A stretch of 64,000 bases of DNA from the NCBI RefSeq assembly GCF_023555415.1, contig NZ_JAKRYL010000002.1, forward strand, positions 62,001 to 126,000, read 5' to 3'. This DNA is from Halalkalibacter alkaliphilus (GTDB lineage Bacteria > Bacillota > Bacilli > Bacillales > Bacillaceae_D). Numbering within the stretch: the first letter of the stretch is position 1; the number at the start of each line of letters is the position of its first letter. The translations under genes were made by a program, and so were the position numbers. The notes under the pieces are model-generated. The model was given only the letters and a program-made list of their open reading frames with translations, was not told the origin of the DNA and did not search any database. Of the stretch, positions 34,979-44,164 are shown one piece after another.

Positions 34979-36328
34979 ATGGTACGTAATATTATTATAG
35001 GTCTATTAGCTGTTGCTGTTGTTGCAACAGGGGTTTGGGGCTTTCAAGAACGTGAAGATAAGCAAATTTTAAAAGTAACTGCAGAGAACAATTACCAAAG
35101 GGCATTCCATGAACTTGCTTTTCATATTGACCAAATTGAAGATCAATTAGGTGCGACGCTTGCGATGAACTCACGGCGTCAGCTAACTCCAGCGTTAGCG
35201 GACGTTTGGAGAATTGTAAGTTTAGCACAAGAGAATATTGGTCAATTACCATTAAGTTCAGTAGATCTTGGAAAAACGGAAGAGTTTTTGTTTAAGCTAG
35301 GAAGATTTAGCTATCGAACATCGATCCGTGATTTGGAAAAAGAACCTTTAACGGATAAAGAATATGAAACATTAGAGAAGTTGTATGACTATTCTAAGGA
35401 GATTCGTGAAGAAGTTCGTAAATCACAAGCAATGATGCTTGCTAATGGTGATCAATGGTTAGATATTGAAGAAGAAATGCGTGCCACTCAAGAACCATTA
35501 AGTAACATGGTTGTGAAAAATCTAGAAGTTATGAACAAATCAATCCAAAGTTATAGTGAAACCGAATGGGGAGCAGGATTAGCTTCCATTGATGATCTAA
35601 ATGGAGAATTGAAAGAAGCATTAGACGGTGATCCCGTAACAAAAGAAGAAGCAGAAGAAATTGCACGCGAATACCTGCAAATAAATGAGAATACACCAGT
35701 GCATGTGGCTGATACAGGGAATGGCTTAGAGTACCCAGCGTTTACAATTGTTGCAGACGACCCTGATCATGAGACAAATTATTATATGGATATGAGTGTA
35801 AATGGAGGAGAACCAATTTGGTTCTTACAAGACCGCCAAGTTGAAGAGCAAAATATTAGCTTAAATGAGGCGGTGGAAATTGCAGAAAAATATCTGGAAG
35901 AACATGGTAAAGATAGCATGCAACTTGTCGATAGTAGACAATATGATTCTATTGCTATGCTTGAGTTTGTTCATCTAGAGGATAACGTTCGTGTTTACAC
36001 GGATTTAATTCGCCTTGAAATTGCCCTTGATGATGGAGATGTAGTTGGGTATGAAGCAAAAAGTTATTTAATCCATCATAAAGACCGTGATATACCAGAT
36101 CCAAAGCTGACAAACGAAGAGGCGAGAGACCGCTTGAATCCTCGTTTAGATGTAATGGAAGATCATTTAGCTGTCGTTGAAAATGATCTAGGGCAAGAAG
36201 TGCTTTGCTATGAATATTATGGGGTCATTGAAGACCAAACGTATCGCTTGTTTATAAATGCAGAGGATGGGGAAGAAGAAAAAGTTGATCGACTAAATCA
36301 ATCTGAACCTGTATACGATTTTTCTTAA
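34979..36328 (+). CDS. ypeB: Germination protein YpeB
   Basis: A 449-residue membrane-anchored partner that SleB needs for stability and localisation in the spore, and vice versa. An N-terminal transmembrane segment (residues 4-21) is followed by a predominantly helical N-domain and C-terminal PepSY-like repeats (AEEIAREYLQIN, AVEIAEKYLEEHG, ARDRLNPRLDVME). Length equals B. subtilis YpeB. ATG behind TTTGGAGGTGATTATTT, 19 bases after sleB, closed by a terminator. Confidence 0.95.
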   Translation: MVRNIIIGLLAVAVVATGVWGFQEREDKQILKVTAENNYQRAFHELAFHIDQIEDQLGATLAMNSRRQLTPALADVWRIVSLAQENIGQLPLSSVDLGKTEEFLFKLGRFSYRTSIRDLEKEPLTDKEYETLEKLYDYSKEIREEVRKSQAMMLANGDQWLDIEEEMRATQEPLSNMVVKNLEVMNKSIQSYSETEWGAGLASIDDLNGELKEALDGDPVTKEEAEEIAREYLQINENTPVHVADTGNGLEYPAFTIVADDPDHETNYYMDMSVNGGEPIWFLQDRQVEEQNISLNEAVEIAEKYLEEHGKDSMQLVDSRQYDSIAMLEFVHLEDNVRVYTDLIRLEIALDDGDVVGYEAKSYLIHHKDRDIPDPKLTNEEARDRLNPRLDVMEDHLAVVENDLGQEVLCYEYYGVIEDQTYRLFINAEDGEEEKVDRLNQSEPVYDFS

Positions 36329-36343
36329 AATAGAAAAAGAAGG

Positions 36344-36374
36344 AAAGAAGAAGCATCTCACGCTTCTTCTTTTT
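36344..36374 (+). terminator. Terminator after ypeB
   Basis: AAAGAAGAAGC pairs with GCTTCTTCTTT around an ATCTCAC loop, followed by T residues. Confidence 0.88.
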
Positions 36375-36427
36375 GATTATTCATGAGATAATGGGTAGAG
36401 TTTATGTAAGTGGGAGGAGTAAGGAGA

Positions 36428-37105
36428 TTGATTAAAGTTGGTTCTACCATCTTCTTAGAGTTACAAGAAGTAAAAGACTTTAAAAAAAGATTGTTGAGAT
36501 ATAAATGTCGCTTAGTAGATAAAAAAGTTGGGATATATGTTATCGACTACCCAATAAATGAAGAGACAGGAAAACCTAGTTTCTTTTTTGATGGTACGGA
36601 ATTTCGAGCGTTTTTTATTGCTGCTGATGATTCCGGGATGTTTGCATTTGATACTGAAATTGTTGGAAGGATGAAAGGGAACATCCCGGTCCTTTTTATT
36701 AAAGACCCTGGGAACGAAAAGTACATGAGAATTCAAAGGCGAAATTATGTGCGCGTAGAAACATCCGTCGATACGGCTGTACACCCTGCCAAAAGTGAAT
36801 TTCATCCGTTCACAACGGTTACCCTTGATTTGAGTGGTGGAGGCTGTGCAATGATTATTCCTGAAGGGCAAACGTTTCCTGAAAAAGGAGAGGTAAATCT
36901 CTATCTTATTTTGCATATGCAATCAGGTGATAGTGTTTATGTAAAAGTGTTATGTAAGATCGTGCGCGTACATAGGCCAAAAGCGGAAGCAAAAAGACGC
37001 GCGTCCTTACAATTTCTGGATATAGATGAACGAGATCAACAAAAGGTTGTTCGTTATTGTTTTGAAAGGCAGCTTGCACTACGAAGAAAATCTGAAGAAT
37101 TATAA
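36428..37105 (+). CDS. ypfA: PilZ-domain c-di-GMP receptor YpfA (MotI/DgrA)
   Basis: A 225-residue YcgR-like protein: N-terminal YcgR-type domain (1-95) and C-terminal PilZ domain (about 98-215) with the c-di-GMP-binding RIQRRNYVR and DLSGGG motifs. In B. subtilis YpfA (MotI) binds MotA when loaded with c-di-GMP and disengages the flagellar stator, so this cell probably swims and uses c-di-GMP. Preferred start is the TTG at 36428 preceded by GGAGGAGTAAGGAGA; a GTG at 36410 is in frame but overlaps that ribosome site. Confidence 0.9.
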   Translation: MIKVGSTIFLELQEVKDFKKRLLRYKCRLVDKKVGIYVIDYPINEETGKPSFFFDGTEFRAFFIAADDSGMFAFDTEIVGRMKGNIPVLFIKDPGNEKYMRIQRRNYVRVETSVDTAVHPAKSEFHPFTTVTLDLSGGGCAMIIPEGQTFPEKGEVNLYLILHMQSGDSVYVKVLCKIVRVHRPKAEAKRRASLQFLDIDERDQQKVVRYCFERQLALRRKSEEL

Positions 37106-37291
37106 CGGTTATCTTAAAAACTAGTCGAATAAGCTACAAGAAACGATTTTTTCTAGTTTATAACTGATAATTCACAACCTTTAGTTAGACCGTAATGTAA
37201 GAATATGATAAGATTATGGAGAGAACAATTGGAAAAATACAGAGATGTAAACACTTTCAATCGTTTGATTGTATATGAGGTGTATTAGTTA

Positions 37292-37966
37292 ATGAAAAAA
37301 AAGATGAATATTGCTATTGATGGTCCTGCTGGTGCAGGGAAAAGTACTGTTGCGAAATTAGTCGCAGAACAGCTAAGTTATCTCTATATTGATACTGGTG
37401 CAATGTATCGCGCTCTTACATTAGCAGCATTACGAGAAGGGATAGATCTTCAAGATGGTCCTGCCTTAACTGAAATTTTAAGTAAGACAACCATTCACCT
37501 TCAACATGAACAAAGCGGTGTTCGTGTATTATTAAATAATGAAGATGTGACAGAAGCGATTAGAATGAAAGATGTAACTTCGAATGTGTCATTAGTTTCA
37601 AGTCATGAAGGTGTTCGATTAGAGATGGTTGAACGTCAGAGGAAACTTGCGGAAAAAGGCGGAGCCGTGCTAGATGGCAGGGATATTGGTACGTATGTTC
37701 TTCCTGATGCTAAAGTTAAAGTGTTTTTAACTGCTTCTGTGGATGAGCGAGCTAGAAGACGTTATGAAGAACAAAGAAAAAAAGGAATACCTGCTGATTT
37801 TGATCAATTAAAAGAAGAAATTGCCCGCCGGGATCAATTGGATTCAACACGAGAATTTGCTCCTTTAAAAAAGGCAGATGATGCAGTTGAAATTGATTCA
37901 ACTTCACTTACAATTCCAGAAGTTGCAAAGTCAATAATTGAGCTAGCAAAAGAAAGGGCAAGATAA
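37292..37966 (+). CDS. cmk: Cytidylate kinase
   Basis: Phosphorylates CMP/dCMP with ATP. The 224-residue enzyme has the P-loop GPAGAGKSTVAK, the NMP-binding segment with LDGRDIGTYVLPDA, and the LID region RDQLDSTREFAPLKKADDA. Length is normal. The following plsC-type gene begins two bases after the stop, as in B. subtilis-type genomes where cmk is followed by ypfD. Confidence 0.96.
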   Translation: MKKKMNIAIDGPAGAGKSTVAKLVAEQLSYLYIDTGAMYRALTLAALREGIDLQDGPALTEILSKTTIHLQHEQSGVRVLLNNEDVTEAIRMKDVTSNVSLVSSHEGVRLEMVERQRKLAEKGGAVLDGRDIGTYVLPDAKVKVFLTASVDERARRRYEEQRKKGIPADFDQLKEEIARRDQLDSTREFAPLKKADDAVEIDSTSLTIPEVAKSIIELAKERAR

Positions 37967-37967
37967 G

Positions 37968-38558
37968 ATGGGAATTTATCAATTTGGTCAAAGTGTAAGC
38001 AGAATATTTATCTCAACTTCTTATAAAGTTGAGATAATCGGAAAAGAAAACATCCCTGATACTGGGGCAACGATTCTTTGTTGCAATCATATCCATTATT
38101 TTGATCCACCTCTTCTAGGAGCCTATATTAAAAGACAGTTGCATTACATGGCAAAACAAGAATTATTCGAAAAGCCAATATTAAAAGGGTTGCTACCTAA
38201 ACTAGGTGCGTTTCCTGTACGAAGAGGAATGAGCGATAAGCAAGCGATACGTACAGCCATGAAATTGTTAAAAGAAGGCAAGATGATAGGCTTATTTCCA
38301 GAAGGAACGAGAAGCAAGAATGGCCAATTAGGAAAAGGTTTAACAGGAGCTGGTTTTTTTGCTCTTCGAACAGATGCAGTTGTTATTCCATGTGCCATTA
38401 TTGGCCCATATCGAACGTTTAAATCGTTAAAGTTAGTTTATGGAACACCTATTGATTTTAGTGAATTGCGGGAGCGTAAGGCATCTGCTGAAGAAGCAAC
38501 GGAAGTTATCATGACTGAAATCAAAAAGTTAATAGAAGAACATGAATTGAAATCATAG
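37968..38558 (+). CDS. plsC: 1-acyl-sn-glycerol-3-phosphate acyltransferase (PlsC family)
   Basis: Acylates lysophosphatidic acid to phosphatidic acid at the membrane. The 196-residue protein has the catalytic H-x4-D motif in NHIHYFDPP, the FPVRRG block and FPEGTRSKNG, the acceptor-binding motif. Starts one base after the cmk stop codon; plsY and gpsA, which act earlier in the same pathway, are 4-5 kb downstream. Confidence 0.93.
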   Translation: MGIYQFGQSVSRIFISTSYKVEIIGKENIPDTGATILCCNHIHYFDPPLLGAYIKRQLHYMAKQELFEKPILKGLLPKLGAFPVRRGMSDKQAIRTAMKLLKEGKMIGLFPEGTRSKNGQLGKGLTGAGFFALRTDAVVIPCAIIGPYRTFKSLKLVYGTPIDFSELRERKASAEEATEVIMTEIKKLIEEHELKS

Positions 38559-38649
38559 TAATCACTTTTCTTTCGCTAGCGTGAAAGATAGTTAAAATAA
38601 TAGTTAGATACCGCTACTAGACTGCGGGGATTGAAGGAGGCAAAAGTCA

Positions 38650-39807
38650 ATGGTCGAAGAAATGAACAATGAAGTAACGGAAATGAAGTCTTTTTCTGTA
38701 GGGGATGTTGTAACAGGGAAAGTGACAAAAGTCGAAGATAAACAAGCGTTTGTCGATGTAGGTTTTAAAGTAGATGGCATTGTGCCAATTAGTGAGTTAT
38801 CAAGTTTGCATGTAGAAAAAGTAAGTGATGTTCTTTCAGTTGACGATGAGCTCGAATTAAAAGTTCTAAAATTAGAGGATGATGAGCTAATCCTTTCAAA
38901 GCGGGCGGTACAAGCTGAGAAAGCATGGGACGAGCTTCAACAAGCTTACGAGTCTGGCCAAATTCTTGAAGTGGAAGTGGCGGATGTCGTAAAGGGAGGA
39001 CTCGTTGTCGATGTTGGCGTACGCGGATTCATCCCTGCTTCTTTAGTAGAACGTCATTTCGTTGAGGATTTTTCAGATTACAAAGGACGTACATTGCGTT
39101 TAAAAGTAGCTGAAATTGATAAAGAAAACAATAAGCTGATACTATCTCAACGTGCCGTTTTGGATGAAGAAGTAGAACAGAAGAAGCGTAATGTTCTCCA
39201 AACTTTGAAAGCTGGCGATGTCGTTGAAGGAAAAGTACAACGTTTAACAGATTTTGGCGCATTTGTAGATGTAGGTGGTGTTGATGGTTTAGTACATATT
39301 TCTCAGCTGGCACACCATCGAGTTGAAAAACCATCTGATGTCGTTAATGAAGGTGATGTTGTTAAAGTAAAGATTTTATCTGTTGATGAAGATAGTGAAA
39401 GAGTTTCATTGTCTATCAAAGATACATTGCCTGGTCCATGGGAAAGCTATTCAGGAAAAGTGGCTGCTGGTGATGTAGTGGAAGGTGTTGTAAGACGTCT
39501 TGTTTCATTTGGAGCATTTATCGAACTTGCTCCTGGAGTAGAGGGCTTAGTTCACATCTCACAAATTGCAAACCGTCACATCGGTACTCCATCTGAAGTA
39601 TTAACTGAAGGTGAGAAGGTTGAAGTGAAAGTATTAGATGTGAATATAGAAGAAAAGCGGATTTCCTTAAGTATTCGCGATTTACTAGAGGAAGAGGAGT
39701 CTGGTGATGCAGATTACCAAGCTTATGAAGCTTCAAAAGAAGAGGAGTCAGCAGGATTTTCTCTTGGAGATATGATTGGAGATCAATTAAAGAAATATAA
39801 GAACTAA
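38650..39807 (+). CDS. ypfD: S1 RNA-binding-domain protein YpfD (ribosomal protein S1 homologue)
   Basis: A 385-residue protein with four S1 domains (about residues 13-85, 100-165, 187-255, 272-342), the third and fourth being the best conserved (GKVQRLTDFGAFVDVGGVDG; VVRRLVSFGAFIELAPGVEG). It lacks the first two ribosome-docking domains of E. coli S1. ATG behind TGAAGGAGGCAAAAGTCA. Binding of structured RNA or assistance in translation is inferred from the family. Followed by a terminator shared with ypzI. Confidence 0.94.
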   Translation: MVEEMNNEVTEMKSFSVGDVVTGKVTKVEDKQAFVDVGFKVDGIVPISELSSLHVEKVSDVLSVDDELELKVLKLEDDELILSKRAVQAEKAWDELQQAYESGQILEVEVADVVKGGLVVDVGVRGFIPASLVERHFVEDFSDYKGRTLRLKVAEIDKENNKLILSQRAVLDEEVEQKKRNVLQTLKAGDVVEGKVQRLTDFGAFVDVGGVDGLVHISQLAHHRVEKPSDVVNEGDVVKVKILSVDEDSERVSLSIKDTLPGPWESYSGKVAAGDVVEGVVRRLVSFGAFIELAPGVEGLVHISQIANRHIGTPSEVLTEGEKVEVKVLDVNIEEKRISLSIRDLLEEEESGDADYQAYEASKEEESAGFSLGDMIGDQLKKYKN

Positions 39808-39823
39808 TTTTATACCATCTAAT

Positions 39824-39857
39824 AAAAATCGGCATCCTTAATAGGTTGCCGATTTTT
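39824..39857. terminator. Bidirectional terminator between ypfD and ypzI
   Basis: AAAAATCGGCATCC pairs with GGTTGCCGATTTTT with one mismatch; A and T runs on both sides make it work in both directions. Confidence 0.88.
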
Positions 39858-39900
39858 AATTGGTTAAAAAGGTGTGACTTTAACTTTATCAAATAACGGT

Positions 39901-40035
39901 TTAGGGACGTTGTTGTTGCCTAGCTTGATCAGGGCTTTGCATTTTGGTAGAACCTGCATAATCTAGACTTTGATCTCGATCAGATTCAACTCGACCAGAT
40001 TTTTTAAGCTTTTTTTCTTGGCGATCTCTCCCCAT
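39901..40035 (-). CDS. ypzI: YpzI-family small protein (44 residues)
   Basis: A short minus-strand gene with ribosome site AAAGGAGGGGGATATC before the ATG at 40035. The product is highly charged with N-terminus MGRDRQEKKLKKSGRVESDR and ends in a Gln-rich tail; sequence and position between ypfD and yphA match B. subtilis YpzI. Function unknown. Confidence 0.88.
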   Translation of the reverse strand: MGRDRQEKKLKKSGRVESDRDQSLDYAGSTKMQSPDQARQQQRP

Positions 40036-40161
40036 GATATCCCCCTCCTTTATGTAGTATCAAAGAATCGTTTTTATTGTCCCGCAATGTCGTATTTCTA
40101 TGTATTTTATGGTTAGAACGACTTCGCTTCGTCGATACTTAAAAGGGAAGGAGGTGGAATG

Positions 40162-40776
40162 ATGGAAGGTGTTTTTATTTATTGGTTTGGCTGGTTACTG
40201 TGGGTGGTGATCACCTTTTTTTGGTCAAAATCAAAAGCAAGGTTTTGGAGTGCGTTCTCATTACTACTATTTTTCATTTTACTTCCAAAAACATTAGTAT
40301 TTGCTAATACGACCATTCATCTGGTTTATGTTTTATTTTCTAGCTATTTATTTTGGCAGTTAAATAAGGCGAAAGAATGTAATTTGGTTCATGCCTTTAT
40401 TGCTTCAATCACTATAGCGGCAGCATATGCTGGCTTTCAAATGATGATGATATTTGATCCGGTTGTCGTGTACATTGATAGTCGCTGGATGATTGGATTA
40501 ATGACAGGCATTATCTCCTTTTTCTTAGCTGCTACATTTAAGCTTCGATTACTGTTTGCATTTTCTGGTCTAATTCAAGGCGAGCTTTTAACGGGGATTG
40601 TTACGCAACATCATCTTTATATGGATTATAGCATAGGTAGTCTGTATTTCTTTGATATTGTTGCTGTAGTAGGGTGTCTATATAGTGTTGTTTGGGTATT
40701 TAAACAGGCTTCTGTTGCGCTCGCAAATTTTGTCGTGAGAGAACCAAAAACAAGTGTGTTAAAGCAAAGTTCATAA
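40162..40776 (+). CDS. yphA: YphA-family membrane protein
   Basis: A 204-205-residue protein with about six transmembrane segments and no catalytic motif; position before der and topology fit YphA of B. subtilis. Two adjacent ATGs (40159 and 40162) are possible; the second has better spacing from AAGGAGGTGG. Function unknown. Confidence 0.75.
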   Translation: MEGVFIYWFGWLLWVVITFFWSKSKARFWSAFSLLLFFILLPKTLVFANTTIHLVYVLFSSYLFWQLNKAKECNLVHAFIASITIAAAYAGFQMMMIFDPVVVYIDSRWMIGLMTGIISFFLAATFKLRLLFAFSGLIQGELLTGIVTQHHLYMDYSIGSLYFFDIVAVVGCLYSVVWVFKQASVALANFVVREPKTSVLKQSS

Positions 40777-40874
40777 AAGTAGAAGTCGACAACAATGTAG
40801 AAATCAAGTAGAATAAATAAGTTGCAAGAAAAAATGGATGATTTTACATAGTAAAATAGAAAGGTTGTGACGTT

Positions 40875-42188
40875 ATGACCAAGCCAGTTGTAGCGATAGT
40901 CGGACGTCCTAATGTTGGGAAGTCAACGATTTTTAATCGAATAGTAGGAGAACGGGTAGCGATTGTAGAAGATATGCCAGGAGTTACACGTGATCGTATT
41001 TATAGTAAGGGGGAATGGTTAAATCGTGAATTTAATCTAATTGATACTGGTGGAATTGAATTAGGAGATGAGCCCTTATTAGTCCAAATGCGTGCCCAAG
41101 CAGAACTAGCGATAAAGGAAGCTGATGTAATAATTTTTATCGTTAACGGTCGCGAAGGAATCACAGGTGCTGATCAAGAAGTAGCGAAACTTTTATTTAG
41201 ATCAGACAAGCCTGTTGTTCTTGGGGTGAATAAGATTGATAATCCTGATATGCAAGAAGAGTTATATGAGTTTTATTCATTAGGAATGGACACCCCTTAC
41301 CCAATTTCTGGATCTCACGGATTAGGACTAGGTGATTTACTGGACCAAGTTATTAAGCATTTTCCAGATGAAGAAGAAGATCCGTATGATGAAGATACGA
41401 TTCGTATTTCATTAATAGGGCGACCTAATGTAGGGAAATCTTCCATTGTTAATGCGATGCTTGGAGAGGAACGAGTTATCGTAAGCAATATTCCAGGTAC
41501 AACGAGAGATGCGATTGATACCCCTTTCACACAGGATGATCAAGATTATGTCCTTATTGATACAGCTGGGATGCGGAAACGTGGAAAAGTCTATGAGGCA
41601 ACTGAGAAATACAGTGTATTGCGTTCTCTTAAGGCGATTGAACGTTCAAATGTAGTTCTTGTAGTTATTAATGCAGAAGAAGGCTTAATTGAGCAAGACA
41701 AAAAAATCGCAGGTTATGCTCATGAAGCTGGACGTGCAGTCATCATTGTTGTCAACAAATGGGATGCCGTAGCTAAAGATGACAAAACGATGAAGAATTT
41801 TGAAACAAAGCTTAGAGAAGAGCTTTTGTTTTTAACGTATGCACCGATCTTGTTTGTTTCTGCCAAGACAAAACAACGCCTACATACTGTTTTGCCAATG
41901 GTTAAGAAAGTATCGGAGAATCACCATCTTCGAGTTCCTACAAATGTTCTAAATGATATGATTATGGATGCAGTAGCGATGAATCCAACACCAACAGACA
42001 AAGGGAAACGACTCAAGATTAATTATGTGACTCAAGTGGCTGTGGAACCGCCGACTTTTGTTTTCTTCGTAAACGAACCTGAATTAATGCACTTTTCTTA
42101 TGAAAGGTTTCTAGAGAATCGCCTAAGGGCTACATTTAATTTTGAAGGAACCCCAATTAAAATTTTTGCTAGAAAGAAAAATGTTTAA
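40875..42188 (+). CDS. der: Ribosome assembly GTPase Der (EngA)
   Basis: Essential GTPase for 50S subunit maturation. The 437-residue protein has two consecutive G domains, each with GRPNVGKS (residue 10 and about 184), DTGG / DTAG switch II and NKID / NKWD G4 motifs, and a C-terminal KH-like domain. Length matches B. subtilis YphC. ATG behind GAAAGGTTGTGACGTT. Confidence 0.97.
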   Translation: MTKPVVAIVGRPNVGKSTIFNRIVGERVAIVEDMPGVTRDRIYSKGEWLNREFNLIDTGGIELGDEPLLVQMRAQAELAIKEADVIIFIVNGREGITGADQEVAKLLFRSDKPVVLGVNKIDNPDMQEELYEFYSLGMDTPYPISGSHGLGLGDLLDQVIKHFPDEEEDPYDEDTIRISLIGRPNVGKSSIVNAMLGEERVIVSNIPGTTRDAIDTPFTQDDQDYVLIDTAGMRKRGKVYEATEKYSVLRSLKAIERSNVVLVVINAEEGLIEQDKKIAGYAHEAGRAVIIVVNKWDAVAKDDKTMKNFETKLREELLFLTYAPILFVSAKTKQRLHTVLPMVKKVSENHHLRVPTNVLNDMIMDAVAMNPTPTDKGKRLKINYVTQVAVEPPTFVFFVNEPELMHFSYERFLENRLRATFNFEGTPIKIFARKKNV

Positions 42189-42191
42189 CGG

Positions 42192-42225
42192 GACTTCAAA
42201 AAGGGATGTTTCCCTTTTTGAAGTC
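42192..42225 (+). terminator. Hairpin after der
   Basis: GACTTCAAAAAGGGA pairs perfectly with TCCCTTTTTGAAGTC; T run inside the 3' arm as in the other members of this hairpin family. Confidence 0.75.
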
Positions 42226-42309
42226 TAACGCTACTAATGTGATACATAGTGATAGTCACATTAAACTGCTTTTGCTAAATTTGTATCTAAGTAGCGAAAG
42301 AGCGTTAGA
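42224..42309 (+). promoter_or_regulatory. Structured inverted-repeat leader before plsY
   Basis: Arms TCTAACGCT (42224-42232) and AGCGTTAGA (42301-42309) pair perfectly over a 68-base interval that contains a second perfect stem AATGTGA/TCACATT (42236-42242, 42256-42262) and CTACT/AGTAG. The outer 3' arm ends directly before the GGGGG ribosome site of plsY, so folding could affect translation. No known riboswitch motif recognised. Confidence 0.45.
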
Positions 42310-42324
42310 AATGGGGGATGGATT

Positions 42325-42942
42325 ATGTATTTTATTGGACTTATCATAATTATTCTAATTGGCTATCTTTTAGGCTCTTTAAGCTTTAGCTATATTATTG
42401 CAAAAAAAATTAAAAAAGTAGATATACGGCAACATGGGAGTGGAAATGCTGGGGCTACAAATACATTACGAGTGTTAGGTCTCGGTCCTGCATTATCTGT
42501 TTTAGCTCTTGACGTGCTAAAGGGGATTGTAGCAGTGTGGATTGGTGTCGTAGTTGCACCTGATCAATCAGGTTTATATCCAGCTTTAGCGGGTTTCGCT
42601 GCCATCCTAGGTCATAATTGGCCTATATACTACGGATTTAGAGGTGGAAAAGGGGTTGCGACAACAATTGGCGTATTAGCAACCATTGTTTTCTTCCCAG
42701 CTTTATTTGCTGGTATTGTTGCAATTGGAAGTATTGTTATAACAAGGTATGTTTCACTAGGTTCGATATTATTTGCAATTTTAACACCAATCTTTGCATT
42801 ATTTCTCCTTGATTATTATGGTTATCCGGTTATTTATGGTTATTTAGCCATTGTTGTGGCCCTTCTTTCTATTTGGAGGCATCGAACCAATATAAAACGA
42901 TTGCTTGCTGGAACAGAAAGCAAAATCGGACAGAAATCATAA
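42325..42942 (+). CDS. plsY: Acyl-phosphate:glycerol-3-phosphate acyltransferase PlsY
   Basis: Membrane enzyme that transfers the acyl group from acyl-phosphate to glycerol-3-phosphate, the first step of phospholipid synthesis. The 205-residue protein has about five transmembrane segments and the three family motifs: GSGNAGATNTLR, GHNWPIYYGFRGGKGVAT, and the C-terminal SIWRHRTNIKRLLAGTE. ATG behind AATGGGGGATGGATT. gpsA follows 16 bases later and supplies its substrate. Confidence 0.95.
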   Translation: MYFIGLIIIILIGYLLGSLSFSYIIAKKIKKVDIRQHGSGNAGATNTLRVLGLGPALSVLALDVLKGIVAVWIGVVVAPDQSGLYPALAGFAAILGHNWPIYYGFRGGKGVATTIGVLATIVFFPALFAGIVAIGSIVITRYVSLGSILFAILTPIFALFLLDYYGYPVIYGYLAIVVALLSIWRHRTNIKRLLAGTESKIGQKS

Positions 42943-42958
42943 AAAAGGAGTGAGTCAA

Positions 42959-43984
42959 TTGACTAAGGTTGCTGTTATTGGTGCAGGTAGTTGGGGAACA
43001 GCCTTAGCTATGGTATTAGCTGATAATGAATTGGAAGTGAAGATTTGGGCAAGACGTAAGGAACAAATTGAGGAAATAAATCAGCACCATACTAATTCTA
43101 AATATTTGCCTAATGTTGTCTTATCTGATCGGATTACTGGACATGTAGAGCTGAAAGAAACATTAGAAGGTGTCAAAATAGTCCTTCTTGTCGTACCGAC
43201 AAAGGCTATTCGTGAGACGGTAACTGAGATGAAAAAAGAGTTGCAAGCGCCTGTTACAATTATTCATGCTAGCAAAGGAATTGAACCTGGCACTCATAAA
43301 CGAATTTCTGAAATGATTGAAGAAGAGTTTGGTGATTCTGATTTATTGAAAGATGTTGTTGTTTTGTCAGGGCCAAGTCATGCTGAAGAAGTAAGTCAGA
43401 GACAACCTACAACGGTTACGGTATCTTCAAAAAGTTCAACAGCTTCAGAATTAGCTCAAGATTTGTTTATAAATCAACATTTTCGTGTATATACGAATCC
43501 AGACCTTGTTGGTGTTGAGATTGGTGGTGCACTTAAGAATACGATTGCACTTGTGTGTGGTTTAACAAATGGTCTTGGTATGGGTGATAACACAAAAGCG
43601 GCTATTATGACTCGTGGATTAGCAGAAATTGCACGAGTAGGAGTGAAGCTAGGTGCAAGCCCATTAACATTTGCTGGACTTTCAGGTTTGGGTGATCTTA
43701 TTGTTACGTGTACGAGTGTACATTCACGAAATTTTCGAGCCGGTTTTATGATAGGACAAGGAAAGACGTTAGATGAAGTATTAAATTCGATGGGTATGGT
43801 TGTCGAAGGTATTAGAACAACAAAGGCTGCTTACGAATTGTCAAAAAAGTTACAGGTTGAAATGCCGATTACATCCGCACTTTATGCAGTTTTGTTTGAG
43901 GGGCTCAAACCAGAACAGGCAACAGAACGTCTCATGGGCCGAGTGAAAAAACATGAAGTGGAACAATTAAATATTGATATATAA
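42959..43984 (+). CDS. gpsA: NAD(P)-dependent glycerol-3-phosphate dehydrogenase GpsA
   Basis: Reduces dihydroxyacetone phosphate to sn-glycerol-3-phosphate for lipid synthesis. The 341-residue protein starts at the TTG at 42959 behind AAAAGGAGTGAGTCAA (the frame is open upstream into plsY). Nucleotide-binding GAGSWGTALAMVLA, HASKGIEPGTHKRISEMI, the catalytic-lysine region GGALKNTIAL and AGLSGLGDLIVTCTS are all present. Operon with plsY. Confidence 0.95.
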   Translation: MTKVAVIGAGSWGTALAMVLADNELEVKIWARRKEQIEEINQHHTNSKYLPNVVLSDRITGHVELKETLEGVKIVLLVVPTKAIRETVTEMKKELQAPVTIIHASKGIEPGTHKRISEMIEEEFGDSDLLKDVVVLSGPSHAEEVSQRQPTTVTVSSKSSTASELAQDLFINQHFRVYTNPDLVGVEIGGALKNTIALVCGLTNGLGMGDNTKAAIMTRGLAEIARVGVKLGASPLTFAGLSGLGDLIVTCTSVHSRNFRAGFMIGQGKTLDEVLNSMGMVVEGIRTTKAAYELSKKLQVEMPITSALYAVLFEGLKPEQATERLMGRVKKHEVEQLNIDI

Positions 43985-44033
43985 TGTGCAAGAGGTGATT
44001 TGAGGGTACGGAAAAAAACATCCTTATTAGTCC

Positions 44034-44076
44034 GAGGGCGCTGAAAAAGGCTGATTTGTACCTTTTCAGTGTCCTC
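44034..44076 (+). terminator. Hairpin after gpsA (CTGAAAAAGG family)
   Basis: GAGGGCGCTGAAAAAGG pairs with CCTTTTCAGTGTCCTC with two imperfect positions; followed by CACTTTTC. Confidence 0.65.
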
Positions 44077-44106
44077 CACTTTTCTTTTTGCAGAAGCTTC
44101 TTATGC

Positions 44107-44133
44107 ACCTTCTTCTTTTTATCGCATATGATA
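44107..44133 (+). promoter_or_regulatory. Probable sigma-K (mother cell) promoter of spoVIF
   Basis: CAC (AC at 44107-44108), 16 bases, then CATATGATA (44125-44133), which matches the sigma-K consensus (AC, 16-17 bases, CATANNNTA). B. subtilis spoVIF is a late mother-cell gene, consistent with this. Confidence 0.6.
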
Positions 44134-44164
44134 TCGTGATATTACGAAAGAGGGAGGGCGCAAC

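Noticed and set aside
37217-37279. 20-codon frame upstream of cmk as a candidate for the small ypfB gene
   Set aside because: No ribosome site and no membrane segment or likeness to YpfB; the interval between ypfA and cmk is treated as non-coding.
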